From Terriglobia bacterium (GTDB lineage: Bacteria; Acidobacteriota; Terriglobia; Terriglobales; Acidobacteriaceae): a stretch of 64,000 bases of DNA. Under the pieces are notes generated by a model that did no database searches, was not told where the DNA came from, and was given only the letters and a program-made list of their open reading frames with translations. The DNA lies in NCBI GenBank assembly GCA_020073495.1, contig JAIQFD010000003.1, positions 620,001 through 684,000 of the forward strand, in the 5' to 3' direction. The position numbers were made by a program, and so were the translations under genes. The first letter of the stretch is position 1; each line of letters starts with the position of its first letter. Positions 52,156-61,350 of the stretch are shown one piece after another.

Positions 52156-53170
52156 TGCCGGTTCGCTCCTGAGCGAGGGGCTCCGCCGGGCCCCCGTCTT
52201 GCAGCAGGGATTGGAGTTCGGTGTCCGTCAACCAGCGCGGATTGCTGTCGCTGGTGTAGCGGAACCCATCCGGCAACTTCTTGCCGTGCGCCCAGTTGTC
52301 CTGGCCCCACCAGGGATGGTTGGGCTTGATGACGAACATATCGTCCAGCTCGACCGTGTGCCGCGCCTCGTCCTCCGAGACCAGCACTTCGTGCACCTTC
52401 TCGCCCGGGCGGATGCCGATGGTCTCTGTCTTGCATTCCGGCGCCACCGCCTTCACCAGGTCCAGGATGTTCATGCTCGGCAGCTTGGGGACGAAGATCT
52501 CTCCGCCGTGCATCTCGCGCACGCAGCGCATGACGAAGCGCGCACCTTGGTCCAGCGTGATCCAGAATCGCGTCATGCGCGGATCGGTGACCGTCACCTT
52601 TCCCGATGCGCGCTGCGCCAGGAACACCGGGATCACGCTCCCCCGGCTGCCCACCACGTTGCCGTAGCGCGACACGCTGAACCGCGTCTCGCGGTCGCCC
52701 GAATACGCGTTCGCCTGCACGAACATCTTCTCCGCGCACAGCTTCGTCGCCCCGTACAGGTTCACCGGGTTCACGGCCTTGTCGGTGCTGACCGCCAGCA
52801 CCTTCTTCACCCCCTGGTCGAGCGCCGCATCGATGACGTTCTTCGCGCCCACGATGTTGGTCTGCACCGCCTCGAAGGGGTTGTATTCGCAGGCCGGGAC
52901 CTGCTTAAGCGCCGCCGCGTGCACCACCACGTCCACTTCGTGGAAGGCCCGGTTCAGCCGCTCGCGGTCGCGCACGTCGCCCAGGAAGTAGCGCATCGGC
53001 GACCCCGGGCCACCGGGGAACTCGCGCTGCATGTCGTGCTGCTTGAGTTCATCGCGGCTGAAGACGATCAGCTTCTTCGGGCGGTGCTCTTTCAACGCGA
53101 TGTGGAGGAACTTCTTGCCGAACGACCCGGTGCCGCCGGTGATCAGGATGACCTTATTCTCTAGATCCAT
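52142..53170 (-). CDS. pseB: UDP-N-acetylglucosamine 4,6-dehydratase (inverting), PseB
   Basis: 342 residues, SDR fold. NAD-binding TGGTGSFGKKFL (11-22), the extended-SDR VVVHAAALKQVPACEYNPFE, and the YxxxK pair in NLYGATKL. The short length (about 340) and ALKQVP/CEYNPFEA signature match inverting PseB/FlaA1, not the long membrane-bound PglF. It makes UDP-2-acetamido-2,6-dideoxy-L-arabino-4-hexulose, the first step of pseudaminic acid. It is the first gene of the minus-strand pse operon. A 230-base divergent region follows upstream. Confidence 0.93.
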   Translation of the reverse strand: MDLENKVILITGGTGSFGKKFLHIALKEHRPKKLIVFSRDELKQHDMQREFPGGPGSPMRYFLGDVRDRERLNRAFHEVDVVVHAAALKQVPACEYNPFEAVQTNIVGAKNVIDAALDQGVKKVLAVSTDKAVNPVNLYGATKLCAEKMFVQANAYSGDRETRFSVSRYGNVVGSRGSVIPVFLAQRASGKVTVTDPRMTRFWITLDQGARFVMRCVREMHGGEIFVPKLPSMNILDLVKAVAPECKTETIGIRPGEKVHEVLVSEDEARHTVELDDMFVIKPNHPWWGQDNWAHGKKLPDGFRYTSDSNPRWLTDTELQSLLQDGGPAEPLAQERTGSAAH

Positions 53171-53400
53171 TGCGCCTCAACGGCTTGCGTGCAGCTCGTC
53201 CCGGCCCTTCGCGCGCCACGGACGCATCCCCGGTCTCGCGGGACCCGGGGAACTGGTGCATTATGACAACCCTCCCGCAGCTTCGCAATTCGAGCCTCCA
53301 CTTTTTGCCGACTTTGATTCCCCGGAACCGCATCTCATTGCAAGTTGTCACCGTCCGGGGTACGCTCTTGGCGAACTCTTCTATCCTCCGGGGAGGGGCC

Positions 53401-53601
53401 ATGCAGGGACTGAATCGACTGACCTACTGGCTTGGGTGGGTCTTCTTCGCCCTGGCCGTGATCGGGCGCATTTTGATCTACACGCCGATATCGGAACGAA
53501 TGATCGAGGTCAACGTGCTGCCTCGTAATTTCCTCCAGCTTTCTTTCCTGTTTTTCCTGGTTTCCATTGCGACCACGCTGATGAACCGGGAAAAGCCATA
53601 G
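53401..53601 (+). CDS. Small membrane protein, unknown (66 residues)
   Basis: From ATG 53401, preceded by GGGGAGGGG. The frame open to 53170 is a shadow. Two hydrophobic helices, LTYWLGWVFFALAVIGRILIY (cited in part: WLGWVFFALAVIGRIL) and FLQLSFLFFLVSIATTLM, make it a two-pass inner-membrane protein. No family is recognised. It lies 26 bases upstream of the DegT aminotransferase, possibly co-transcribed, between pseB and that gene. Confidence 0.65.
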   Translation: MQGLNRLTYWLGWVFFALAVIGRILIYTPISERMIEVNVLPRNFLQLSFLFFLVSIATTLMNREKP

Positions 53602-53627
53602 AGGGTTGGGTCTCCAGTCCCGCTAGA

Positions 53628-54866
53628 ATGTCCGCAGTGAAGCCCGAGGTCGCTACCACACAGCAAAAACTGGCCATCGAAGGCGGCAAGCCGGTGCGCA
53701 CCGCGCCCCTTCCGCCCTGGCCGTACTTTGCTCCCGATGAGGTCGAGGCTGCCGCCGCCGTCCTGCGTTCCGGCAAGGTCAATTACTGGACCGGCGAGCA
53801 CGGCCGCTGCTTCGAGCGCGAGTTCGCGGATTTCGTGGGCTGCCGGCACGCGGTCGCTCTGGCCAACGGTACCGTGGCCCTCGAGGCCGCCCTCTACGCC
53901 CTGGGCATCGGACCGGGCGACGAAGTCATAGTACCCAGCCGCACCTTCATCGCCTCCGCCTCCTGCGCCGTCATGCGCGGCGCCACGCCGGTCATGGCCG
54001 ACGTGGACCGCGACTCCGGCACGCTGACCGCTGCTGCGGTCCGTGCCGCGCTCACCTCGCGCACCCGCGCCATCGTCGCCGCTCATCTGGGCGGATGGCC
54101 GTGCGACATGGGTCCCATCCTGGACCTGGCTCGCGAGCGCGGCATCAAGGTCATCGAGGACTGCGCGCAATCCCTTGGCGCTACTTACAATGGCCGTCCC
54201 ACCGGATCGCTGGGCGACCTCGCAGCTTTTTCTTTCTGCCAGGACAAGATCATGACCACCGGCGGCGAAGGCGGCATGGTCACCGGAAACGATCCGGCTC
54301 TGGTGGAGAAAATCTGGTCCTTCAAGGATCACGGCAAGAGTTGGGACGCCTGCTACAACCGCCAGCACCCGCCTGGCTTCCGCTGGCTGCACGAATGTTT
54401 CGGCACCAACTGGCGCATGACGGAGATGCAGTCGGCGCTGGGGCGCGCCACGCTGCCCAAGGTGCCCGAGTTCCTCCGGATCCGTCGCCGCAACGCGCAG
54501 GTACTGATTGACCGTTTCAGCCGCATCCCCTCGCTTTGCGTGCCCGTACCATCCGCCGGTTTCGGCCATGCGTGTTACAGGCTCTACGCTTATCTCGACC
54601 CGGCCCGTCTCTCTCCCGGCTGGGACCGGGACAGGATCATGGACGCCATCACCGCGGAGGGCATCTTCTGCCAGAGCGGCAGTTGCAGCGAGATTTATTT
54701 GGAGAAAGCCTTTCCGCCTGAGATGCGGCCCGCCGGTCGCCTTCCCGTCGCGCGTGAACTGGGCGACACCAGCCTCATGTTCCTCGTCCACCCCACGCTG
54801 AGCGAGCAGGACATGGCCGACACCGCTCGTGCCGTCGAAAAAGTGATGGCTGTCGCCGGCCGTTAG
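53628..54866 (+). CDS. DegT/DnrJ/EryC1-family aminotransferase
   Basis: 412 residues from ATG 53628. An in-frame GTG at 53637 is possible because a TAGAAT box at 53624-53629 overlaps the ATG and would start transcription near 53636. PLP-enzyme features: ANGTVALEAALYALGIGPGD, DEVIVPSRTFIASASC, EDCAQSLGA and the Schiff-base lysine in FSFCQDKIMTTGGEGG (Lys207). It transfers an amino group to a keto sugar. It is a second, different aminotransferase beside PseC, so it probably serves another sugar in the repeat unit, possibly with the PglD-like acetyltransferase. Confidence 0.88.
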   Translation: MSAVKPEVATTQQKLAIEGGKPVRTAPLPPWPYFAPDEVEAAAAVLRSGKVNYWTGEHGRCFEREFADFVGCRHAVALANGTVALEAALYALGIGPGDEVIVPSRTFIASASCAVMRGATPVMADVDRDSGTLTAAAVRAALTSRTRAIVAAHLGGWPCDMGPILDLARERGIKVIEDCAQSLGATYNGRPTGSLGDLAAFSFCQDKIMTTGGEGGMVTGNDPALVEKIWSFKDHGKSWDACYNRQHPPGFRWLHECFGTNWRMTEMQSALGRATLPKVPEFLRIRRRNAQVLIDRFSRIPSLCVPVPSAGFGHACYRLYAYLDPARLSPGWDRDRIMDAITAEGIFCQSGSCSEIYLEKAFPPEMRPAGRLPVARELGDTSLMFLVHPTLSEQDMADTARAVEKVMAVAGR

Positions 54867-54867
54867 G

Positions 54868-57080
54868 TTACGGCACCGTCCATAGACCCAGGTTCGACCA
54901 ACCGGCCGACTTTCCGCCCGTATCGCTCACATTCGCGAAGAGGTGTTTCGATCCCGCGAACCCGGGGGTGAACGTCAGCGCCAGATTCACCGTCAGGTTG
55001 TTGCCCGACGGCGTGGCCGATGACGTGCCCGCGTTCAGCGTACACTGGCTGTTCGACAACGTGCCCGCCTGGCCTAGCGGGATCGGAGCCAGCAGGTTGA
55101 AGCCGCTGTCGTTGTACATGGTGATGGTGTTGTTGCTGTTGTTGTAGATCAAGGCGCAGCCGCTGATCGTAGTCAGTGCTCCGTTCACGATGGCCTGTGC
55201 GTTGGTGATCGCGCTGGCGCCACCCGTGTCGGAGTACACGAAGCTGAAGGTCTGGCTGCTCCCGCTGCCCGAATTCGGCGTCACCGACACATTGGATGGC
55301 TGCGTTGCCCCGCTGCCGGTGTTCCACGTGCCCTTGTTCTGCCAGCCGGCCGACTTGCCGCCGCTGTCTGTCACGTTCATGAAGATGGCCTGCTGCCCGG
55401 CAAATGCGCCAGTGAACGTCAGCGCCAGGCTCAACGTCAGGTTGTTGCCCGACGGCGTGGCCGATGACGTGCCCGCGTTCACCGTACACTGGCTGTTGGA
55501 TAAGGTGCCCGCCTGTCCAATAGGAATAGGCGTCAGCAGGGTGTTGCCATCGTCCTTGTACAGCGAGATGGTGTTGTTCGAATTGTAGTAGACGAGGGCG
55601 CAACCGCCCGTGGTGGTCAAGCCCGAATTGAGGATCGCCTGCGCCACGGTGATCGCGCTGGCGCCACCCGTGTCGGAGTACAAGAAGCTGAAAGTCTGGC
55701 TGGTACCGTTGCCACTGTTGGGCGTCACCGACACATTGGACGGCTGCGTGGCTCCGCTGCCTGTGTTCCACGTGCCCAGGTTCTGCCAGCCGGCGGACTT
55801 GCCTCCGCTATCGCTGACGTTCATGAGGACGGACTGCTGTCCGGTAAAGGCCGGGGTGAAGGTCAGGGCCAGCTGCAGGGTCAGGTTGTTGCCCGATGGC
55901 GTGCTCGACGAACTGCCGGCGTTGAGGCTGCAACGGCTGTTGGACAAGGTGCCCGCCTGCCCCAGCGGGATCGGTGTCAGCAGGTTGAAGCCGCCGTCGT
56001 CGTACATGGAGATGGTGTTGTTGGCGTTGTTGTAGACCAGGGCGCAAGCGCCGACGGTGGTCAACGCGGTGTTGAAGATGGCCTGGGCGATGGTGATTTG
56101 GCTGGCGCCTCCAGTATCCGAATAGACGAAACTGAAAGCGTTGCTGGTGCCGTTGCCACTATTGGGCGTCACCGACACATTGGACGGCTGCGTGGCTCCG
56201 CTGCCTGTGTTCCACGTGCCCATGTTTTGCCAGCCGGCGGATTTGCCTCCGCTATCGCTGACGTTCATGAGGATGGATTGCTGTCCAGCAAAGGCCGGGG
56301 TGAAGGTCAGGGCCAACTGCAGGGTCAGGTTGTTGCCCGACGGCGTGCTCGACGAACTGCCGGCGTTGAGGCTGCAACGGCTGTTGGACAAGGTGCCCGC
56401 CTGCCCCAGCGGGATCGGGGTCAGCAGGTTGTAACCGCCGTCGTCGTACATGGAGATGGTGTTGTTGGCGTTGTTGTAGACCAGGGCGCAAGCGCCGACG
56501 GTGCTCAGCGCGGTGTTGAAGATGGCCTGGGCGATGGTGATTTGGCTGGCACCACCCGTATCCGAGTACGCGAAGGTGAAGGTCTGAGTGTTGCCCGAGC
56601 CGCCCAGGGGCGACGCGGACACGTTCGCGGGCTGGAAGGCCCCGCTGCCCGTGTTCCACGTGCCCATGTTCTGCCAGCCGGCGGACTTGCCCCCGCTATC
56701 GCTGACGTTCATGAGGACGAACTGCTGTCCGGCGAAGGCCGGGGTGAAGGTCAGGGCCAGCTGCAGGGTCAGGTTGTTGCCCGAAGGCGTGCTCGACGAA
56801 CTGCCGGCGTTGAGGCTGCAACGGCTGTTGGACAAGGTGCCCGCCTGCCCCAGCGGGATCGGAGTCAGCAGGTTGAAGCCGCCGTCGTCGTACATGGTGA
56901 TGGTGTTGTTGGCGTTGTTGTAGACCAGGGCGCAACCGCCGATGGTGCTCAGCGCGGTGTTGAAGATGGCCTGGGCGATGGTGATTTGGCTGGCGCCACC
57001 CGTATCCGAGTACACGAAGGTGAAGGTCTGAGCGTTGCCAAAGCCGCCCAGGGGCGACGCGGACACGTTCGCAGGCTGGG
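54868..57080. repeat. Five 444-bp tandem repeats within the exported-protein gene
   Basis: The junction sequence GGCTG(C/G)G recurs at 55298, 55742, 56186, 56630 and 57074, a constant 444-bp period. Copies at 55742-56630 are visibly near-identical at the DNA level, while the outermost copies differ more. Confidence 0.85.
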
Positions 57081-58806
57081 AACTGCAGGAAGGAAACTTG
57101 AAGCTGGCGATGCGCGTGTGCCAGTTGAAGCTCCCACTGGCAGCGAGGTACTCATTCGTATACCAGAACGTGCAGTCGTCCACTGGGTCCACGCTCATCG
57201 CGCTGTAATCGCCCCAGCGATCAAGCCCGCCCGTCTGCGACCCCGCCCCGGACATCAGCGTGGTCTCCGTGCCCAGCGTTCCTAAAGGATCGCCGGCCAG
57301 CCGCGTAGCGTATGCGATGGAGGGGAAGAACAGCGACGAGCTGGACACGCTGTAGCCGACCGCGATATTCCCTTGCTGGTCCATCGCCATGCTCCCCATC
57401 CAGCGCCAGCTCGAGTCTGGAGCCCACGTACCTGTTTGAGGCACAGTCGGCGTGCCATTCGGGTTCTGGATCTCGTACCACCGGATGCCGGAAGAGGTTC
57501 CCGCCACCACCGCGTGGTTCACCACTAGCGATTCGTGCGTGCCGAAGTTGCGGTAGGCGAGGCGATGCATCACGCGGTCCGACAGTGAGTCCAACAGCTG
57601 GCCCGTGCCTTTCTGCGGGATGCAGACCGTGTTGAATCCGTTTCCCGGCTTCGGATCGCAAGTTGCCGTGAACGCCGTCACCGCGATCAGACCTGCAGAA
57701 ATACTGTTAGGTGAGGGCCCATTCGGGCTCACCCAGTTCACGCCATTTAAGGTCGAATTCGTCAACGTGGTCCAGTCCACGTGGAACTTCCATAGTCCCA
57801 GGTCGGAGTTATCGAACCACTCCAGGAAGTAATTCGGCGACCCCGCTGACGGCGGTGCCGCTCCGTCCAGGTCGGCCGGGAGCAGGCCGGAATCGGTGAT
57901 GTTGAAACAGACCTGATTATTGCCTGCCGGCGCGTTGGGCGGATTCGAACTTGGCGTCCCGGCAGGTCCGGGCGCGCCTCGCGTCGCGGCGCCGGTCAGC
58001 ATGTTCGCGCGATCCAGCGCGCACACTTTTCCGCCTACGAAGCTGCCGGTCGGGCTAGTGAACACGTTGTAGGACATGTAATACGCATCCGGCCAGATGC
58101 CGATCTTCGGGTAGTCGGGAAACTGCGAGTACGAGAAGAAGTAAAGAAAGTACGAGCCGGTCGCGTCCGAAGTCTGGGAAACCGCCACGCACTCGTAGTA
58201 CGGTCCGGTCGCCGGTGTGGGGCTGGCGTTGCCGAACTGGGTGATGATCCAGCGATCGGCGAGGTGGTCGTAGAGGACGATCCCGTCTCCATCGTTCGTC
58301 GTCCGGCAAGGATTATTCGAAGCCAGCGAGGAGAACAGCGAATTCGTCGCCGTCGGTCCGGAAAGCTTCGTCAATGTCTGTTTATCGAAGACCATGATCG
58401 AGGTATTGACCAGCTGCACGTATTGGGTCCGCCCGACCGCGCCGCCCGTGTCCGGCGGTGCGACGTTGACGTTGAACGTGCCGTTCGGGCCCGAGAAGCC
58501 CTCGCCCATTCCCTCGAAATTGCTTGTCTGGACGTCTGGTGTCTCAGGTCCCGGCTGCGTTTGCGCAGCGGCATCGCCGGCTGGTTGGAGACCCTTGGCC
58601 CTGGCTTGAGCACCGGGCTTCGCGGGGAGGTGGTGCAATGGCACGACGCGCCGGTCCGGTACCGCCGACAGTTTGGGCAGGCTGCGCAACGGCGGCGAGA
58701 GGGGCGCTCTGTCGGACGCCTCTTGTCCGCCGGCAACGCCGGCAAGAATCCAGATCAGGAGTCCAAACTGGATTATCTCGAGGAAACGACGGCTGGCAGT
58801 TTTCAT
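54868..58806 (-). CDS. Large exported protein with five 148-residue tandem repeats
   Basis: About 1312 residues from ATG 58806 (or 1321 from ATG 58833). A signal segment (RFLEIIQFGLLIWILAGVAG) precedes a region to about residue 580 with propeller-like and sialidase-like short motifs (VAPPDTGGAVGRTQYVQLVN, GDGIVLYDHLADRWIITQFG, WGDYSAMSVDPVDDCTFWYT). The remainder is five repeats of 148 residues, each with NVS..P..G, FxYSDTGGASxIT, ALVYNNANNTI, LLTPIPLGQAGTLSNS, LNAGSSSSTPSGNNLTL and NVSDSGGKSAGWQN. Each is probably an Ig-like beta-sandwich. The gene ends with the last repeat. It is a surface or secreted protein of unknown ligand, convergent with the DegT gene. Confidence 0.88.
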   Translation of the reverse strand: MKTASRRFLEIIQFGLLIWILAGVAGGQEASDRAPLSPPLRSLPKLSAVPDRRVVPLHHLPAKPGAQARAKGLQPAGDAAAQTQPGPETPDVQTSNFEGMGEGFSGPNGTFNVNVAPPDTGGAVGRTQYVQLVNTSIMVFDKQTLTKLSGPTATNSLFSSLASNNPCRTTNDGDGIVLYDHLADRWIITQFGNASPTPATGPYYECVAVSQTSDATGSYFLYFFSYSQFPDYPKIGIWPDAYYMSYNVFTSPTGSFVGGKVCALDRANMLTGAATRGAPGPAGTPSSNPPNAPAGNNQVCFNITDSGLLPADLDGAAPPSAGSPNYFLEWFDNSDLGLWKFHVDWTTLTNSTLNGVNWVSPNGPSPNSISAGLIAVTAFTATCDPKPGNGFNTVCIPQKGTGQLLDSLSDRVMHRLAYRNFGTHESLVVNHAVVAGTSSGIRWYEIQNPNGTPTVPQTGTWAPDSSWRWMGSMAMDQQGNIAVGYSVSSSSLFFPSIAYATRLAGDPLGTLGTETTLMSGAGSQTGGLDRWGDYSAMSVDPVDDCTFWYTNEYLAASGSFNWHTRIASFKFPSCSSQPANVSASPLGGFGNAQTFTFVYSDTGGASQITIAQAIFNTALSTIGGCALVYNNANNTITMYDDGGFNLLTPIPLGQAGTLSNSRCSLNAGSSSSTPSGNNLTLQLALTFTPAFAGQQFVLMNVSDSGGKSAGWQNMGTWNTGSGAFQPANVSASPLGGSGNTQTFTFAYSDTGGASQITIAQAIFNTALSTVGACALVYNNANNTISMYDDGGYNLLTPIPLGQAGTLSNSRCSLNAGSSSSTPSGNNLTLQLALTFTPAFAGQQSILMNVSDSGGKSAGWQNMGTWNTGSGATQPSNVSVTPNSGNGTSNAFSFVYSDTGGASQITIAQAIFNTALTTVGACALVYNNANNTISMYDDGGFNLLTPIPLGQAGTLSNSRCSLNAGSSSSTPSGNNLTLQLALTFTPAFTGQQSVLMNVSDSGGKSAGWQNLGTWNTGSGATQPSNVSVTPNSGNGTSQTFSFLYSDTGGASAITVAQAILNSGLTTTGGCALVYYNSNNTISLYKDDGNTLLTPIPIGQAGTLSNSQCTVNAGTSSATPSGNNLTLSLALTFTGAFAGQQAIFMNVTDSGGKSAGWQNKGTWNTGSGATQPSNVSVTPNSGSGSSQTFSFVYSDTGGASAITNAQAIVNGALTTISGCALIYNNSNNTITMYNDSGFNLLAPIPLGQAGTLSNSQCTLNAGTSSATPSGNNLTVNLALTFTPGFAGSKHLFANVSDTGGKSAGWSNLGLWTVP

Positions 58807-58968
58807 GCCAATGGCCTGCCCCACTAGAGTCATAGGATTGGTCCAGAGTTTCTGAATTGTGGACTATTTTGCGCCGGCACGCGACCAGAAAAATGGAAAA
58901 ATCAGGAGCGCCCCTCCCGGGATAAGACTGCCTCGCGACAGGAGGCCTCGATTCGAGAGGTCATGCGC

Positions 58969-58974
58969 TATCCT
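58969..58974 (+). promoter_or_regulatory. -10 box close to the GH57 start
   Basis: TATCCT ends 9 bases before ATG 58984, predicting a 2-3 nt leader. No clear -35 box. Confidence 0.35.
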
Positions 58975-58983
58975 AGCGCTGTC

Positions 58984-61350
58984 ATGTTGCGTGTTCTATT
59001 CCTGTGGCACATGCACCAGCCCTTCTATAAGGACCTGGTGACTGGCGAGTACCGGCTTCCTTGGGTCCGGCTGCATGCGCTCAAGGACTACTACGGGATG
59101 GTGAAGCTGCTGGACGAGTTCCCCCGCGTCCACCAGAACTTCAATCTGGTCCCTTCGCTGATGGCGCAGATCGAGGAGTACGCCTCCGGCGCCGCGCGCG
59201 ATCCCTTCCTCGACGTCGCTGCCCGGCCCGCGCGCGACCTCTCGCCCGACGACCGCCGCTTCGCCATCCAGTACCTGTTCCAGGCCAACGTCGCCAACAT
59301 GATCGGCCGGTACCCGCGCTACCGGGAACTCTGGGTGCAATTCCGCAGCGTCGGCGAAAACCCCGACAAGGCCATGCGGTATTTTCAGACGCAGGACTAC
59401 ACCGATCTCCAGGTCCTGTCGCAGCTCGCCTGGTTCGACGAATTCTTCCTCGCCGAGCCCGATGTCGCCGCACTGGTCAAGAAAGCGCGCAATTATTCAT
59501 TGGAAGACCAGCAATTCGTCGTCCAGAAGCAGAAGGAGTTGGTGCGGCGCGTCCTGCCCGCCTACGCCGACGCGGCCAGGAAGGGCAGCATCGAGCTCTC
59601 GACCTCGCCTTTCTACCACCCTATCCTTCCTTTGCTCTGCGACACTGACGAGGGCCGCGCCTCCGTGCCCGGTCTGCCCCTGCCGCAGAAGCGCTTCTGC
59701 CATCCCGGAGATGCCGAGGAGCAGCTCCGCCGCGGCCTCGATCTGCACGAGCGCATTTTCGGGATGCGCCCGCGCGGCGCATGGCCTTCGGAAGGCAGCG
59801 TCTCCGAGGAGGTCCTGGCCATCGGCCACAAGGTCGGACTGGAGTGGATGGCCACCGACGAGGGCGTCCTTGGCCGCTCTCTCGGCCAGTTCTTCCACCG
59901 GGACAGCGAAGGCCGGCTGCTCGACCGTGGCCCCGAGCAGCTCTACACCATCTATCGTTACCAGAAGTCGGGAGCGGCGATGCACATGATCTTCCGCGAT
60001 CACTCGCTCTCCGACCTCATCGGCTTCGTGTACTCCGGCATGCCCGCCAAGGACGCCGCCACGCACCTCATCCACCGCTTGAAAGAATCCGCGCAACCAT
60101 TACTGAAAGCAGGGAAAGACGCTGTTGTTCCGATCATCCTCGACGGCGAGAATGCGTGGGAGTTTTATCCTCAATCCGGCCGCGAGTTCCTGCGCCGCGT
60201 GTACGACGCGCTCAGCCGCGATCCGGAGATCGAAGCCGTGACCATCTCCGAGGCCATCGCCCGCCAGAAGCAGTTCGCGCCTTTGAAGCAGCTCGTCCCC
60301 GGCTCATGGATCAATGCCAACTTCAACGTTTGGATCGGCGCGCCCGAGGACAATCGCTCCTGGGATTACCTGCACGGCGCGCGCGAGTTCTATTCCGCCG
60401 CCGCGCCCAAAGCGGCCGAGCCGCAGCGCCGCGTCGCTTTCGAGGAGATCCTCATTGCCGAGGGCAGCGACTGGAACTGGTGGTACGGCCCCGAGCACCA
60501 CTCCGCCAACGACCGGGACTTCGACGAGCTCTACCGCAAGCACCTGTCGAACGTCTACCACGTGCTCGGCGCCACCCCGCCCGAGCACCTCGCGCAGCCC
60601 ATCGCCGCCGCCGTGGTGCGCCCCTACTTCGTCCCCCAGAGCACGCACATCCATCCGCGCATCGACGGCCAGCTCACGGGCTACTTCGATTGGATCGGCG
60701 CCGCCATGTACACCGCCGACCGCCGTTCCTCGGCCATGCACGGGAAGCAGTTCCTGCTCGATGCCGTTTATGCCGGCATCGACGAAGAGTGGCTCTACGC
60801 ACGCCTGGATTTCGCCGGCGGGGTCCCCGACGGGCGCTTCGACCTCCGCATCAGCATCGAACGCGAACCTGCGGGCGCCGCGGCCCCGTCCAAGTCCCAG
60901 GCGGAGACCGTGGCTCTCACCAGCACCTCCGGCCGCACCCGGATTCGTCAGGGCCGCGTTGCGGCAAATGCCATCCTGGCGCAGCACATCAGCGCTCGCA
61001 CCAAAGGCAAAGGGAAGTCAAAAGATTCCGCCGCCAGAGCGGCTGGAGGTCTCGCCCAGCATGAGCTCCGCTTCGACCTCGCCATCGACGATCGCAAGAT
61101 CACGTCCGTGACCTCCACCACCGGCGGGAAGGAAGCCGCCTCTGTTGCCCCCGAAGGCTTCGAGGTCCACCTGAAGAAGACCTTCGAAATGAAGCTGCCG
61201 CTCGCCGCTCTCGGTTCCCAGGCCGGCGACAAGCTTCATCTCCGATTCAGCCTCTGGCGGGACCGCCTTCCCATCGACGCTCTTCCGCTCGAGGGCTCTC
61301 TCGACCTCCAGCTCCTCTCCGACGATGAGCTTCGAGCATTCGCAGGTTAG
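58984..61350 (+). CDS. Glycoside hydrolase family 57 protein
   Basis: 788 residues from ATG 58984. The upstream ATG 58963 overlaps the likely promoter. GH57 hallmarks: HMHQPFY (9-15), the nucleophile glutamate in AWPSEGSVSEE, and the acid/base Asp in ILDGENAWEFY. Middle region WNWWYGPEHHS is also family-like. The last about 200 residues form a beta-rich module with a low-complexity KGKGKSKDSAARAAG linker. No signal peptide, so it should be cytoplasmic and act on alpha-glucans (amylase, pullulanase or glucanotransferase). The specificity is open. It converges with the Oar-like receptor, overlapping by 4 bases. Confidence 0.9.
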   Translation: MLRVLFLWHMHQPFYKDLVTGEYRLPWVRLHALKDYYGMVKLLDEFPRVHQNFNLVPSLMAQIEEYASGAARDPFLDVAARPARDLSPDDRRFAIQYLFQANVANMIGRYPRYRELWVQFRSVGENPDKAMRYFQTQDYTDLQVLSQLAWFDEFFLAEPDVAALVKKARNYSLEDQQFVVQKQKELVRRVLPAYADAARKGSIELSTSPFYHPILPLLCDTDEGRASVPGLPLPQKRFCHPGDAEEQLRRGLDLHERIFGMRPRGAWPSEGSVSEEVLAIGHKVGLEWMATDEGVLGRSLGQFFHRDSEGRLLDRGPEQLYTIYRYQKSGAAMHMIFRDHSLSDLIGFVYSGMPAKDAATHLIHRLKESAQPLLKAGKDAVVPIILDGENAWEFYPQSGREFLRRVYDALSRDPEIEAVTISEAIARQKQFAPLKQLVPGSWINANFNVWIGAPEDNRSWDYLHGAREFYSAAAPKAAEPQRRVAFEEILIAEGSDWNWWYGPEHHSANDRDFDELYRKHLSNVYHVLGATPPEHLAQPIAAAVVRPYFVPQSTHIHPRIDGQLTGYFDWIGAAMYTADRRSSAMHGKQFLLDAVYAGIDEEWLYARLDFAGGVPDGRFDLRISIEREPAGAAAPSKSQAETVALTSTSGRTRIRQGRVAANAILAQHISARTKGKGKSKDSAARAAGGLAQHELRFDLAIDDRKITSVTSTTGGKEAASVAPEGFEVHLKKTFEMKLPLAALGSQAGDKLHLRFSLWRDRLPIDALPLEGSLDLQLLSDDELRAFAG

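Noticed and set aside
54868-57080. CRISPR-like array suggested by regular repeats
   Set aside because: The 444-bp period has no short direct repeats with unique spacers, and the repeats encode in-frame protein domains.
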